A stretch of DNA of 42,805 bases from Corynebacterium mustelae (GCF_001020985.1 NZ_CP011544.1:1-42805); one strand, 5' to 3'; shown: positions 16,461 through 24,906, numbered from the stretch's first letter. Numbers and translations are program-made. Notes: generated by a model not told the origin, from the letters alone.

Positions 16461-16474
16461 AACAACCACCCCTT

Positions 16475-17515
16475 CTAGGCCAAAACCTTCAATGTGGCCG
16501 CCCAGTTCGCGTCATCAAACATCGGCATACCAATCGCAGCCGACCGAACCCACGTAGACTGTGGATCCTCATTCTTATACGCACCAGCAACCACACCCGG
16601 AGCAGCCAACTCAGAACCCAGAACCTTATACCGAGTGTCCGACGCCTCCAAAGTGCGACCCCACACGGTACGACCCACCTGAGTACCCAAACGACCCTCA
16701 TCCGCATCTGGCAAGAAAACCACCGTCTTCTCGTCAATAACGCGAACAAAGTTGCCGTTCTCGTCCTCGATCCGAGAATCAAAAACCTCAATACGCGGCA
16801 AATCATGCGAATCAAACAACGCCTGAATATCCGCCCGACTCACCAAACCCTGAGTATTCGGGAACATTCTCCGAATCTCATCCGACCGCTGCAATAGGCC
16901 CATCACCTTACGGGACACCAACATAGTGCCGCATCGGAAACCGTTCACATCCTCGTAAGCGTTACGCAACGCCTCCAAGTCAGTAAACGCTTTAGCGCTG
17001 TCGGTGGAATCCCACTTCGTGCCGGCCTCCACCGACAGGCGGCTATCCCGACCGAAATCAACAACGGCCTTAAAGCCATCCTCGTCGATGGTCAGCTTAC
17101 CGGTAGCCAAAAGCTCACCCCGAGCCAGCTCCATGCGCTCAGCAACTGCTCGCGCATTAGCCATGGCCTCGCGCCCGATGATGTCCTTCAACCGGGAATT
17201 ATCACCACCGTACGCATTAGCGACCAGCTCGTCATACTCGGACACATGCGTCTTACGCCCCAACGCCGGAAGCTTGACGGTGGTCTGCGTACCACCCTGC
17301 GACCGGCCGATGGATGTCTCCGCATCATACGCACGGAACATCGCCGCGCCGCCGGAGCCCGTACGGTACTTTTTCAGATCGTACTTCATGCCCTCATGAA
17401 GCTCCGCTGGGAAAAACCGCGCCAGCGACTTAACGTTTTTAGTATCCTGCTCCACCGTCTTACGAGCCACCATAGTCAGCTCATAAGGGGACACCAGATC
17501 AGTCCATAGCCGCAT
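16475..17515 (-). CDS. Major capsid protein, capsid protein E family
   Basis: 346 residues, ATG at 17515 overlapping the previous stop (TGATG), AGGAAG upstream. It has the features of phage capsid protein E (Phage_cap_E): an N-terminal arm, KYDLKKYRTGSGGAAMFRAYD, a helical LKDIIGREAMANARAVAERMELARGELLATGKL segment, then VLVDFG-like beta strands and a conserved end (SAAIGMPMFDDANWAATLKVL). It forms the icosahedral shell, and the decoration and scaffold genes just upstream match the lambda-type arrangement. Confidence 0.88.
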   Translation of the reverse strand: MRLWTDLVSPYELTMVARKTVEQDTKNVKSLARFFPAELHEGMKYDLKKYRTGSGGAAMFRAYDAETSIGRSQGGTQTTVKLPALGRKTHVSEYDELVANAYGGDNSRLKDIIGREAMANARAVAERMELARGELLATGKLTIDEDGFKAVVDFGRDSRLSVEAGTKWDSTDSAKAFTDLEALRNAYEDVNGFRCGTMLVSRKVMGLLQRSDEIRRMFPNTQGLVSRADIQALFDSHDLPRIEVFDSRIEDENGNFVRVIDEKTVVFLPDADEGRLGTQVGRTVWGRTLEASDTRYKVLGSELAAPGVVAGAYKNEDPQSTWVRSAAIGMPMFDDANWAATLKVLA

Positions 17516-17898
17516 CAACGACCACTTCCTTTCTTAACAAGAACAAACAACGGATTAGGGGTCGTCAGCGCAGTAACATCATGCGCGCCAGACGGCAGCC
17601 GGCTTACACGAACACGACCGCGCTCCAGCATCGGAGCAACCACATCACCCGCGCTTTCCTTGAACTCCTGGGCGGTCAGCAAAAAGCCCGCCAACTTGTC
17701 ACCGTTATCGGTGACAGGCTCGAACTTCCCGTCCGCCTCCTTCAACGGAATACCCGAGGGAATAGTCCCGTTTTTCTTAAACGCCGCGAACTTTGTACCG
17801 TCGAGCGTTACGGTGCGAGCACCCTCTACACCATGCGCGGAACCTAACCACGACCGGTTATCCCCGCCAAAATCCTGCTTACTCACAGCTAGCTGCAT
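17515..17898 (-). CDS. Head decoration protein (lambda gpD-like)
   Basis: 127 residues, ATG with AAGGAGG nine bases upstream. Features of the HDPD family: KFAAFKKNGTIPSGIPLKEADGKFEPV, then DKLAGFLLTAQEF and a conserved-looking RGRVRVSRLP. It would bind the outer surface of expanded capsids as trimers and stabilise them. Directly upstream of capsid E, as in lambda-like gene orders. Confidence 0.8.
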   Translation of the reverse strand: MQLAVSKQDFGGDNRSWLGSAHGVEGARTVTLDGTKFAAFKKNGTIPSGIPLKEADGKFEPVTDNGDKLAGFLLTAQEFKESAGDVVAPMLERGRVRVSRLPSGAHDVTALTTPNPLFVLVKKGSGR

Positions 17899-17951
17899 AG
17901 TAAGCCACCTCCTTAAAAATGATCACAAAAATGCTTTTCACAGAAGGAAAA

Positions 17952-18503
17952 CTAATGAGCGCTACCTAAAAGACGCTCCGCCCACGACTCCGCGTCCTTC
18001 CTACTGGACGAACCCGATTCCCGACCCTGATACGGATCAGAAGCCGCAGAACCCTTAGACCCCGTGGATTTACCTAGCTGCGCAAGCTTCTTAGCCTGCT
18101 GCCGCATATCCTCCTCAGAGCCATGCAAGAACATGTCAGCATCACTCTTAGACAGCCCGAATTCCAGAGCTATCTCGGATCGCGCAAGACGCGACTCCAC
18201 ATCCGTCCTGGCCTTTACCGCTTCCGCTAGTCGCTCTTCGGCCTTTTGTAATTCGGATTTTTCCGCATCCTCACGCTCTTTCAGCTTTTCAGCGGCAGAC
18301 TGGTTCTCCTTAGCCCGCTTCTCCCACTTACGGGCCTGAGCCTTCCAGTGATCAGCATCGTCGGTTGCCCCACCCGAGCCTTTTCCAGACTCCGATGTTT
18401 CACCAGCACCCTCTTTAGCCTCGTCATTGGTTGAGGTTGCTGAGCCCGAGCCGTCGTTTACGCCCTCAATGTTCCGAACCCAAAAGGGGACGTTTTTCTT
18501 CAT
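17952..18503 (-). CDS. Scaffolding protein
   Basis: 183 residues, ATG with AGGAGG five bases upstream. Gly/Ser/Thr/Asp-rich N-terminus, then a strongly charged coiled coil over about residues 50-115 and a polar C-terminus. This composition and its place before decoration and capsid genes are typical of internal scaffolds that guide prohead assembly. It follows the terminator at 18563-18590. Confidence 0.8.
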   Translation of the reverse strand: MKKNVPFWVRNIEGVNDGSGSATSTNDEAKEGAGETSESGKGSGGATDDADHWKAQARKWEKRAKENQSAAEKLKEREDAEKSELQKAEERLAEAVKARTDVESRLARSEIALEFGLSKSDADMFLHGSEEDMRQQAKKLAQLGKSTGSKGSAASDPYQGRESGSSSRKDAESWAERLLGSAH

Positions 18504-18562
18504 GTTTTCCTCCTAATTTTTCCTTTTCGGTAACGCCGCCGTTCCGGCTCGGCGCATAACAA

Positions 18563-18590
18563 AACCCCACAACCGAAAAGTTGTGGGGTT
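18563..18590 (-). terminator. Intrinsic terminator after the MuF-toxin/immunity genes
   Basis: AACCCCACAAC (18563-18573) pairs perfectly with GTTGTGGGGTT (18580-18590) around a 6-base loop. Read leftward, TTTTGTTATG follows. It separates the toxin-immunity cassette and its tRNA-like tail from the scaffold gene. Confidence 0.7.
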
Positions 18591-18594
18591 CTCG

Positions 18595-18638
18595 TGCGTT
18601 GCCGGGAATCGAACCCGGCGAAATCACCAAATCAACGC
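18595..18638 (-). other. tRNA-like minihelix (T-arm closed by 6-bp stem)
   Basis: Minus strand: GCGTTG (18638-18633) pairs with CAACGC (18601-18596). Between them lie about 13 bases and a perfect T-arm, CCGGG-TTCGATT-CCCGG (18618-18602), whose 7-base loop has the canonical TTCRA pattern. No D-arm or anticodon arm fits, and no CCA end is encoded, so this is not a functional tRNA. It starts one base after the immunity-gene stop and ends 4 bases before a terminator. It could be a tRNA remnant, a recombination scar, or a tRNA mimic linked to the neighbouring nuclease toxin. Confidence 0.6.
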
Positions 18639-18995
18639 TTATGTGCGCAATCTCTCCCGATTGCGCACATGATTACCAAAATCATCCACCGCGTCAAAAT
18701 TCTCTGGATACTCAAGACCAGCCCAATCCAACTCAATAGACCAATCAGTATTCGCTTCTAGCTCCCTGTACACCCGATCAATAGCCTTGATACTTGCAGG
18801 TGAAATGTCTTTAAGCGTGCAGAAATACCCAATCCAATCCTCAAAATCGTCTTGTGTCGGAGTAAAGCGCAGAATTGGCCTCTCGCCGCTTGGGAAACCA
18901 CCAAGAACTCTCTGCTCGATCTCCTTAACAACGTGGCGGGAGAAGGAATCTGAGCCTTCAGTATGAACAATAACGATTGGTTCAACAGACATCAT
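18639..18995 (-). CDS. Probable immunity protein for the MuF-fused toxin
   Basis: About 118 residues, starting at ATG 18995 (4-base overlap with the toxin stop) or ATG 18992; AGGAG is upstream. Acidic and Trp/Glu/Asp-rich (FTPTQDDFEDWIGYFCTL, LDWAGLEYPENFDAVDDFG). No family recognised. It directly follows a MuF gene with a C-terminal nuclease-type toxin domain, which is where polymorphic-toxin immunity genes lie. Overlapping stop and start give co-translation and would keep toxin and neutraliser balanced. The role is inferred from context. Confidence 0.65.
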   Translation of the reverse strand: MMSVEPIVIVHTEGSDSFSRHVVKEIEQRVLGGFPSGERPILRFTPTQDDFEDWIGYFCTLKDISPASIKAIDRVYRELEANTDWSIELDWAGLEYPENFDAVDDFGNHVRNRERLRT

Positions 18996-20323
18996 TTCTC
19001 TCCTTTCCAATAAAAGTTACCGACGTTGCTAATAACTAAAATACCACGTACCACGTGGCCTTGCTTATCCACAGCCTTTATCAAATTTTCCGTTATCTTT
19101 TCAGCGGTCACTTCCAAACCCCTCGCATCGAATACCGCGTACTCAGCCTGCTGGGACGCCCCACGGAGCCGGTTCTTAATACCTCCGATAGAATCGAGCG
19201 TCTTAATATCGACTGATTCACCCAAAACCACAAAGTCCGGGGTCTTCACACCCTCCAAACCTATCTCCTGCGCCCGAGCCACACGATAAACGCCATCCGA
19301 ACCGCCTAGAGCACCTTCTAATACCTTAACCGCAGAAACTTCCTTTTCTTCAGCCTCCCGTTCACTTTTAGAAAGCCCACCCTTTCGCCGAACACTTGGG
19401 TGGTCAACTAGCCCCAAATCCAAGAGCTCACTCACGGTTTTCCTAGAACTAGGAACCCTAGTCGCGTATTTAGGCTTTGCCTCAACCAGAACAGCATCTG
19501 ACGGTACCCAGGCCGGAGCCTCATTACCCCTCTCGTTCTCAACCTTCCTAGCCAACCGCGCCTGGTTCCGAACATTTATACTAGCGCGCTGCTGTGTAAC
19601 GTCGACTCTAGACCGACGTTCCTGCACCGCCGCCGCGAAAGCATCCCGCTGAGCCTGCGACCCAGAAACCCCCGCCGTAGACTCCGCCCACAACTCCTCC
19701 AACTGCTGATTAATCACCGGTAAATCCGCCGGAGTCTGCACCTCGATCGCCAAACACGAACAATTATCGTGATAAGACCCGCCACGGGACCGCTGCAAAA
19801 CAGTCTTCTCCGAATACACATCACCGCGAGATGCCAACATCAAACAAAAATTACACGCCCCAGGCTGAGGCACCCTAGCAAACCTGGTGCCCGCCACCCT
19901 TGTTGCCTCCGCAACAGTCTCACGAGCGGGCTGCAAAACCAGACGATTCAAAACCCCAGCCAACTTACGCTTCGCCAACTCCACATCAAGAACACCCTCC
20001 TTACGAGACGTGTTCAACGCCCACCCAAACGACGCCTCCGCCTGCTCCAAACCAGCTGGATCAGCCACCTCAGGATAATCAAGACGTGCCAGCACATCAT
20101 CCAGCTGCCGCGACCGAAACAAATAATCCGCCGCAGCATACGCCGCCTGCTCACCATACTGCGACGCTACCGCATGCAACAGCTCCACAGCCTGCTTCTG
20201 CCGCTCCAAAACACCCAAACGATACGCCTGCTCCCACCACGCAACAAAGTCACGCTGCGCCAGAATCCGAAGCATATCCAAAGACCGCTGATACTCCCGC
20301 TCCGCAACCAGATCCCTAGCCAA
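18992..20323 (-). CDS. MuF-like minor head protein fused to a nuclease-type toxin domain
   Basis: 443 residues, TTG start with AAGGGGG upstream. Residues ~1-200 are MuF/VG15-like: helical N-terminus, then a Cys-rich zinc motif (Cys157-x2-Cys160 ... His185-x2-Cys188-x-Cys190). After a variable linker (~200-320), residues ~325-443 resemble the CdiA C-terminal tRNase/endonuclease fold: TPDF (Asp363), then VDIK (Asp372, Lys374), a PD-D/ExK-type arrangement, and a later Gln-rich helix (SQQAEYAVFD). Phage MuF polymorphic toxins are known: MuF proteins enter the capsid and may be delivered with DNA. Substrate (tRNA or DNA) is not provable here. The following gene is the presumed immunity gene. Confidence 0.8.
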   Translation of the reverse strand: MARDLVAEREYQRSLDMLRILAQRDFVAWWEQAYRLGVLERQKQAVELLHAVASQYGEQAAYAAADYLFRSRQLDDVLARLDYPEVADPAGLEQAEASFGWALNTSRKEGVLDVELAKRKLAGVLNRLVLQPARETVAEATRVAGTRFARVPQPGACNFCLMLASRGDVYSEKTVLQRSRGGSYHDNCSCLAIEVQTPADLPVINQQLEELWAESTAGVSGSQAQRDAFAAAVQERRSRVDVTQQRASINVRNQARLARKVENERGNEAPAWVPSDAVLVEAKPKYATRVPSSRKTVSELLDLGLVDHPSVRRKGGLSKSEREAEEKEVSAVKVLEGALGGSDGVYRVARAQEIGLEGVKTPDFVVLGESVDIKTLDSIGGIKNRLRGASQQAEYAVFDARGLEVTAEKITENLIKAVDKQGHVVRGILVISNVGNFYWKGEK

Positions 20324-20347
20324 AACTAACCCCCTTCCGGGCTAGCC

Positions 20348-21817
20348 TCAGCCCAAACCAGACTCACCCACCGGACGGTTAGCCCGAGCCAGACTAGTCA
20401 CGTCCTCCGAAACCTGCGTAGCGCGAACCGCCTCCAACAACGACGATGCCCGCTGCGCCGCCCGCAGCTCCGCAAACTCACGCTTCAGCGTCTCCCGCTG
20501 CTGCGTAGACAGACCTATCATGTCCCACACAACCTCAGAACCCGGCGGCGCAATACCCGCCTGAACCAACTTCACAGCCGCATCCACACTGGACGCCAAA
20601 GTGGGAGTAGAAGGATCACGCCACAGCGGAACCACCGACGCAACAAACGACGACTCCGGAACCGCCCGCTTACCTATCGCATGGCACAAATACGCCACAT
20701 CGCGCTGCAAAACACGGCCAAACGCCTTCTGCCTATCCTCAGCTCTCTTCACCAACCGCGCCTCAGACGCCCGAATAGCATCAGCCGACGGCGGATTATC
20801 ATGCGTGAAACCCAAATACGTCGCAGGAACCCCCGACTGAGCCGACACCAGCTGCGCAACCATACGTAACTCCTCGATATACGGCGTAGGCGGCGCAGCC
20901 GTAAACTGACCCACCTCAGGCTTCGGCGGCCCCCCAGGACCCCACTCATCAGGATCCACAGGTTCGATAACCAACGCCTTCGTCATCGCCGCCCGCATAC
21001 CCTGCTGGCGCTGCACATCCGCAGGAGCCTCAGGGTCAATGCCCACCTGGTCAAGAAGAACATTAATCATGTACTTCTGCGGAGTGGTATAAATCTCCCG
21101 GTTATACTCCATACCCAAAATGGTGCGCATACCATGCTGCGTGTAATACCGAATTGTAGACGTGATCTCCGACCGACCCAAGTACTCACCAGCCCGAAGC
21201 TGGTTAGGGAAAGCAACGAGATTACACCGATCATGATCATGTGGCACCCACCGGCGCTCCTCAGCACCATTAAGCTCCTCCACAAACCACGTACCCGAAG
21301 GCAAATACAGCCGACGAAGCAACGCGCCGGACTCCAGAGTCTGCTCCGAATACGCAGCCCGCACCCGATTACGGCGCCCATCCCACATAAACGTGGCATC
21401 CTGCGAAGACACTGCCGTAGCAATTACTGGACCCGTAACAGCCTCCTCAGCCGCATCCTCCGCACTCGTGAACGCCATAAAACCCACGCCAGTGCAAAGC
21501 GCGTCCAGCTTCACCCGGTTGAACTGGTCAGCAAGATCCGAGCCCAGCCACAGGCTCCGAAGAAATTCGGATTCCCCACTAGTGGTAGTCCAGCCCTCCC
21601 ATTGAATACGCTCCGAAAGCGCATCAACGATGATCTCAGGCCACCCCATAACCGCCTCGACACCAACCATCGAATGAGGGATAGCAATACCAAGATTCTT
21701 AACGGCCTCCTTGCCGTCGTAAAACCGCCACTGCCGCTGATTCTTCGGCCTATGCAGCTGCAGCTGCGACCGCAACTGGCCAAGAAGTCCATTCTCAATG
21801 TCTTCTACCCGACTCAT
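20348..21817 (-). CDS. Portal protein (SPP1 gp6-like)
   Basis: 489 residues, ATG overlapping the terminase stop by 4 bases. Portal features: RWRFYDGKEAVKNLGIAIPHSM near the start, a central LGRSEITSTIRYYTQHGMRTILGMEYNREIYTTPQKYM segment, then QSGVPATYLGFTHDNPPSADAIRASEARLVKRAEDRQ and a helical C-terminus. It forms the dodecameric ring at the unique vertex through which the terminase pumps DNA. Followed by MuF, the usual order. Confidence 0.9.
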   Translation of the reverse strand: MSRVEDIENGLLGQLRSQLQLHRPKNQRQWRFYDGKEAVKNLGIAIPHSMVGVEAVMGWPEIIVDALSERIQWEGWTTTSGESEFLRSLWLGSDLADQFNRVKLDALCTGVGFMAFTSAEDAAEEAVTGPVIATAVSSQDATFMWDGRRNRVRAAYSEQTLESGALLRRLYLPSGTWFVEELNGAEERRWVPHDHDRCNLVAFPNQLRAGEYLGRSEITSTIRYYTQHGMRTILGMEYNREIYTTPQKYMINVLLDQVGIDPEAPADVQRQQGMRAAMTKALVIEPVDPDEWGPGGPPKPEVGQFTAAPPTPYIEELRMVAQLVSAQSGVPATYLGFTHDNPPSADAIRASEARLVKRAEDRQKAFGRVLQRDVAYLCHAIGKRAVPESSFVASVVPLWRDPSTPTLASSVDAAVKLVQAGIAPPGSEVVWDMIGLSTQQRETLKREFAELRAAQRASSLLEAVRATQVSEDVTSLARANRPVGESGLG

Positions 21818-23607
21818 ACCACTAGCCCCCTCCCTGTTCGCCGCGCCCTACTCGGACGCCCACCACCATTACCATTTTTCCGGTATTTACCCGACTCCAA
21901 CACCATGCGGCGCCCAACATTAGCTGCGATCATCGCCACGCATAGGTCCACCGAACGTAAAGAATCACGAGTTTTCTTACCGACCGTAGGCCCGAACTTA
22001 TTCCACCGAGCCTTCGCATTATTCACATGCGCCACCAAAGCTGGGTCACCATCATGCCTAAACGGCCCATTCAAACCCTCATCCTCAATCAGTGCACGAA
22101 TAACCTCCACCTCCTGACTGAATCTCCGGTTACGGTCCGCGCCACCCGGGGCAGACAACCGCATATCCCACAGCACAGCGTTACCCCGCGGCCCAGGCGT
22201 GGCAGGCACCCATAGCCTACGACCAAAATCCCGATGCCACGTACTGATCATGTCCGCCCAATACGCAGCCTCCGTCGAATCATCCTTAGCCGGTGACGGA
22301 TCCACACCAAACCACCACACCCGGTACTGCGAAAACGCCTCACGAACCTCCGCATCGACCGCATTCCGATCGACCAAAAAACCCTTACCCCGCTCACCAC
22401 GAGGCCGAGACCACACACCAAGGACTTGGTTAAACCCATCCTGAATGCGACACGCCATAAACCCTGTGGCGTCCTCCGACTTTGAGCAATCCAAGAACAT
22501 GGCGATGTCGTCGCCGGGCTGAAGCGTCCTGCTCGGATCCGCAAGCGCAGCAAAAGACTGCGCCGACACATACACATCCTCAGCTTCCGCGACACCGTTC
22601 AAATAAAACCTGATCGCATCTGCTGCGGCCAGCTCCGGATCAACGATTTCACTACTAAGGCGATCAATATCAGCCCACCATGCATCCGAATACGCCTGAC
22701 GAAGCGCCAAATCCCGATTCTGAGCATCATAAAAATCCAACCGGGGGTCGGCCTCAATCGAATCATAAAGAATATCCCGAGCAAGACCCTTATACCTGCC
22801 TGACATTTGCTTCTGCCACGCCTCAAAAGTCCGCTCACCCACCGAATCCGATCCCTGCATATGCGCATTCGTTAGCTCCAAAACACGAGCCTGCACCGAC
22901 CGCTTAGACTTACCGACATTCCGGCGAACCACAGCTGCCACACGAGTTCCGCCTGACGAATCAGTCATATGGTGAGTTTCATTCAAAACCGCAAAAGTGG
23001 CTGGATCACCCTCAGCCGACGACTCCGAAGCCGTCAAAACCTCCATACGGGCGGGCGAATCCTTCACCATCGTCGCCGTCTGGCCCTTATCAAGCCGGTA
23101 ATACGCCACCGCCTCCGCACCGAGCTGAGAATTTGCCACACGCAAAAGGTCTTTAGACTGTGTCTCCGAGTTCGACGCCGCCTGAACTAGCGGCATGTAC
23201 CGTTGCCGCCCCGCCCAACGGCCCAACTCCTCATCAAAATACAACTCACAAGGCCCAAGAAACTCACTATTCATCACCGCAGCGGCAAAAGGATCCTTAC
23301 CCGTGCCCTTCGCCCCACGGCGCACCCCACGGCGGTACAAAAACCTACCCGTCTCCGGATTAAACGCATACCAAAGGATCAAAAACTTAGCCTGACCATC
23401 GGTGTAGCGCCACGGCTGACCCTCATCATTTAAAAGACCCGGCTCGTCGGTGCGCCACTCCGCCCAATCAATCAACCCAGGGCCCAGGGAATTCCGCATA
23501 AGAGCCTTCCGCTTCTCCGGCGACGACGGCCACGGAAGCGTCACCCACTCACCCAGCGAGCCCCTCCGATACCCCGGAGGTAACTCCAGCTCCGAACGCG
23601 GGACCAT
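21814..23607 (-). CDS. Terminase large subunit
   Basis: About 597 residues from ATG 23607, four bases after the small-subunit stop; no clear ribosome site, so coupling is likely. TTG codons at 23610 and 23628 are alternatives. The ATPase domain has a Walker A-like GAKGTGKD (about residues 98-105) and a Walker B-like FAVLNETHH. The C-terminal nuclease domain has MFLDCSKSEDATGF and VWWFGVDPSPAKDD acidic segments. It powers packaging and cuts concatemers. Confidence 0.9.
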   Translation of the reverse strand: MVPRSELELPPGYRRGSLGEWVTLPWPSSPEKRKALMRNSLGPGLIDWAEWRTDEPGLLNDEGQPWRYTDGQAKFLILWYAFNPETGRFLYRRGVRRGAKGTGKDPFAAAVMNSEFLGPCELYFDEELGRWAGRQRYMPLVQAASNSETQSKDLLRVANSQLGAEAVAYYRLDKGQTATMVKDSPARMEVLTASESSAEGDPATFAVLNETHHMTDSSGGTRVAAVVRRNVGKSKRSVQARVLELTNAHMQGSDSVGERTFEAWQKQMSGRYKGLARDILYDSIEADPRLDFYDAQNRDLALRQAYSDAWWADIDRLSSEIVDPELAAADAIRFYLNGVAEAEDVYVSAQSFAALADPSRTLQPGDDIAMFLDCSKSEDATGFMACRIQDGFNQVLGVWSRPRGERGKGFLVDRNAVDAEVREAFSQYRVWWFGVDPSPAKDDSTEAAYWADMISTWHRDFGRRLWVPATPGPRGNAVLWDMRLSAPGGADRNRRFSQEVEVIRALIEDEGLNGPFRHDGDPALVAHVNNAKARWNKFGPTVGKKTRDSLRSVDLCVAMIAANVGRRMVLESGKYRKNGNGGGRPSRARRTGRGLVV

Positions 23608-23611
23608 CAAG

Positions 23612-24043
23612 TCAGATGAGGTTTGCAAATCGATCACCCGCCTCAATCACAACACCGCTGTCCGAGGGTTTTTTCACCTCCGAAACGTCCTCCGAAATTT
23701 CCCACTGCAAGCGCTTCATTGCCATTGGGGACAACCCGAGTCGGTCCTCAATCTGCCGCTGTTCGGCCAAGGCATTGGTAGGTACTTTCCCGCTGCTGAG
23801 GTTTTCTTGCACCAGGTTAGAAATTTGCAAATACCTAGCCACTAGAAGATCGTCACCGTTGCGCTCCCACATTACGGCTTGCGGTTTTCTCCATAGCGCC
23901 GTCCACCCCGCTGGGCTGCGCCCCTTCAAGGGCCACTTCGGCGCCTTGCCTTTGCGCCCTTCCGCAGGCAATGTCACCCAGTCTGGTCGTGCGTTACGCC
24001 TGCGGGCGTTTTTCTTCGGCGGCGGCCCCGGCAAAGAAACCAC
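23612..24043 (-). CDS. Terminase small subunit
   Basis: About 143 residues with a basic Pro/Arg/Lys-rich N-terminus (PGPPPKKNARRRNARPDW, then WPLKGRSPAGWTALWRKPQAVMWERNG), a pattern frequent in actinophage small terminases. A helical part with DRLGLSPMAMKRLQWEI follows. Start GTG 24043 is used; TTG 24034 has a better-spaced GAGGGGG and may be the real start. It recognises the packaging site and loads the large subunit. Confidence 0.8.
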   Translation of the reverse strand: MVSLPGPPPKKNARRRNARPDWVTLPAEGRKGKAPKWPLKGRSPAGWTALWRKPQAVMWERNGDDLLVARYLQISNLVQENLSSGKVPTNALAEQRQIEDRLGLSPMAMKRLQWEISEDVSEVKKPSDSGVVIEAGDRFANLI

Positions 24044-24058
24044 CCCCTCACTAGCTAG

Positions 24059-24589
24059 CTAAATCGAAAACGCGTCGCCCGTCACCCGAATAAACCGTGC
24101 GCGACTGTAAAACTCAACGCCCCCGCGCTTCCTTCCGGGCATTTCCGGCGCTTTAACAAAAACATGTAGGCCGCGGCCGCTCATGGACCGTTCGGCGAAC
24201 ACCACTTCAAAAGGAAGCTTCTCTATCGCCTTGCGCGCCCAACGTGTGAGCCGTGAACCTTGAAAACAATTGTCCAAGTCCAGGCAGCCTAACCCGCCAC
24301 CCAGCATTACTCCGAACCCATCGCCTTCACCGCGGGTAACGTCCTGAAAATTCGCCCACGTCGAGGCGTCAGTAGATGACGCGGGCATACCGTTTGGCTG
24401 CACGGGGCGTTTCCCCTTGGCCCTTGCCCACGATGCGCGCTGGGTTAAAAGTTCGGGCAAGCGTCGAGTTGCTGCTTTCCGGTGTCTGTAGGCGCGTTGC
24501 TTACAGGCGGATGAGCAGAATTTCGGGGTCCGTCCCCGTGAGCCTTCCGCTTCGAATTCATTCCTGCACTGCTGACACGCCCTTTTCAT
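24059..24589 (-). CDS. Short primase-polymerase-like protein with N-terminal zinc finger
   Basis: 176 residues, ATG 24589 after AAGGG. A four-Cys zinc finger (Cys5, Cys8, Cys25, Cys29; CQQC and FCSSAC) precedes an AEP/prim-pol-like core: GFGVMLGGGLGCLDLDNC (Asp104, Asp106), SMSGRGLHVFVKAP (His142), then GGVEFYSRARFIRVTGD. These resemble the N-terminal polymerase domain of the NrS-1-type primase-polymerases. It lacks any helicase part. It is odd in the late/packaging region, because the other replication genes are 1-12 kb upstream. Catalytic activity is not certain. Confidence 0.65.
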   Translation of the reverse strand: MKRACQQCRNEFEAEGSRGRTPKFCSSACKQRAYRHRKAATRRLPELLTQRASWARAKGKRPVQPNGMPASSTDASTWANFQDVTRGEGDGFGVMLGGGLGCLDLDNCFQGSRLTRWARKAIEKLPFEVVFAERSMSGRGLHVFVKAPEMPGRKRGGVEFYSRARFIRVTGDAFSI

Positions 24590-24906
24590 GCCCTTAATTT
24601 TACCAAACGTTACGAAATAAAGCCATGAACAGCGGTTTTTATTTTTCTTGGCGCAACTTGGCGCTGCGAGGGCGTTTGGCTTCCCCGAAATCGAAAAACC
24701 TCGCCGGTTGCGGTTGGGTTCGACTCGCGCGACGCTGGGCCCCGCGCAGGGTGCCCGCAACATCGAAAGCCCAAACCCGTACAGACTGTCAGGCCCTATG
24801 CCCTCCGGCGGCGCCGTGGCTCGGGAGGGGGATACTCCCCCAGGTGGGGGTAGCTGATGTGAAGTGCTTCACATTCGATATTGGGCTTCATTTTCGATAC
24901 CGCCCT
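24590..24906 (-). other. Noncoding stretch with inverted repeats; candidate cos/packaging region
   Basis: About 317 bases without a supported gene between the HNH nuclease and the genes before terminase. It holds two perfect inverted repeats: GGGGGA/TCCCCC (24827-24832 and 24836-24841) and TGTGAAG/CTTCACA (24858-24873). A G/C-rich stretch lies near 24735-24830. HNH genes next to terminase often go with cos packaging, and cos sites lie near terS, so this is the best place for cos here. No overhang can be identified from sequence alone. Confidence 0.4.

Noticed and set aside
18594..18668. Complete tRNA of about 75 bases using the end of the immunity gene as 5' half
   Set aside because: Only 4-5 of 7 acceptor pairs form, no D or anticodon arm fits, and the 5' half is coding sequence; only the T-arm minihelix is supported.
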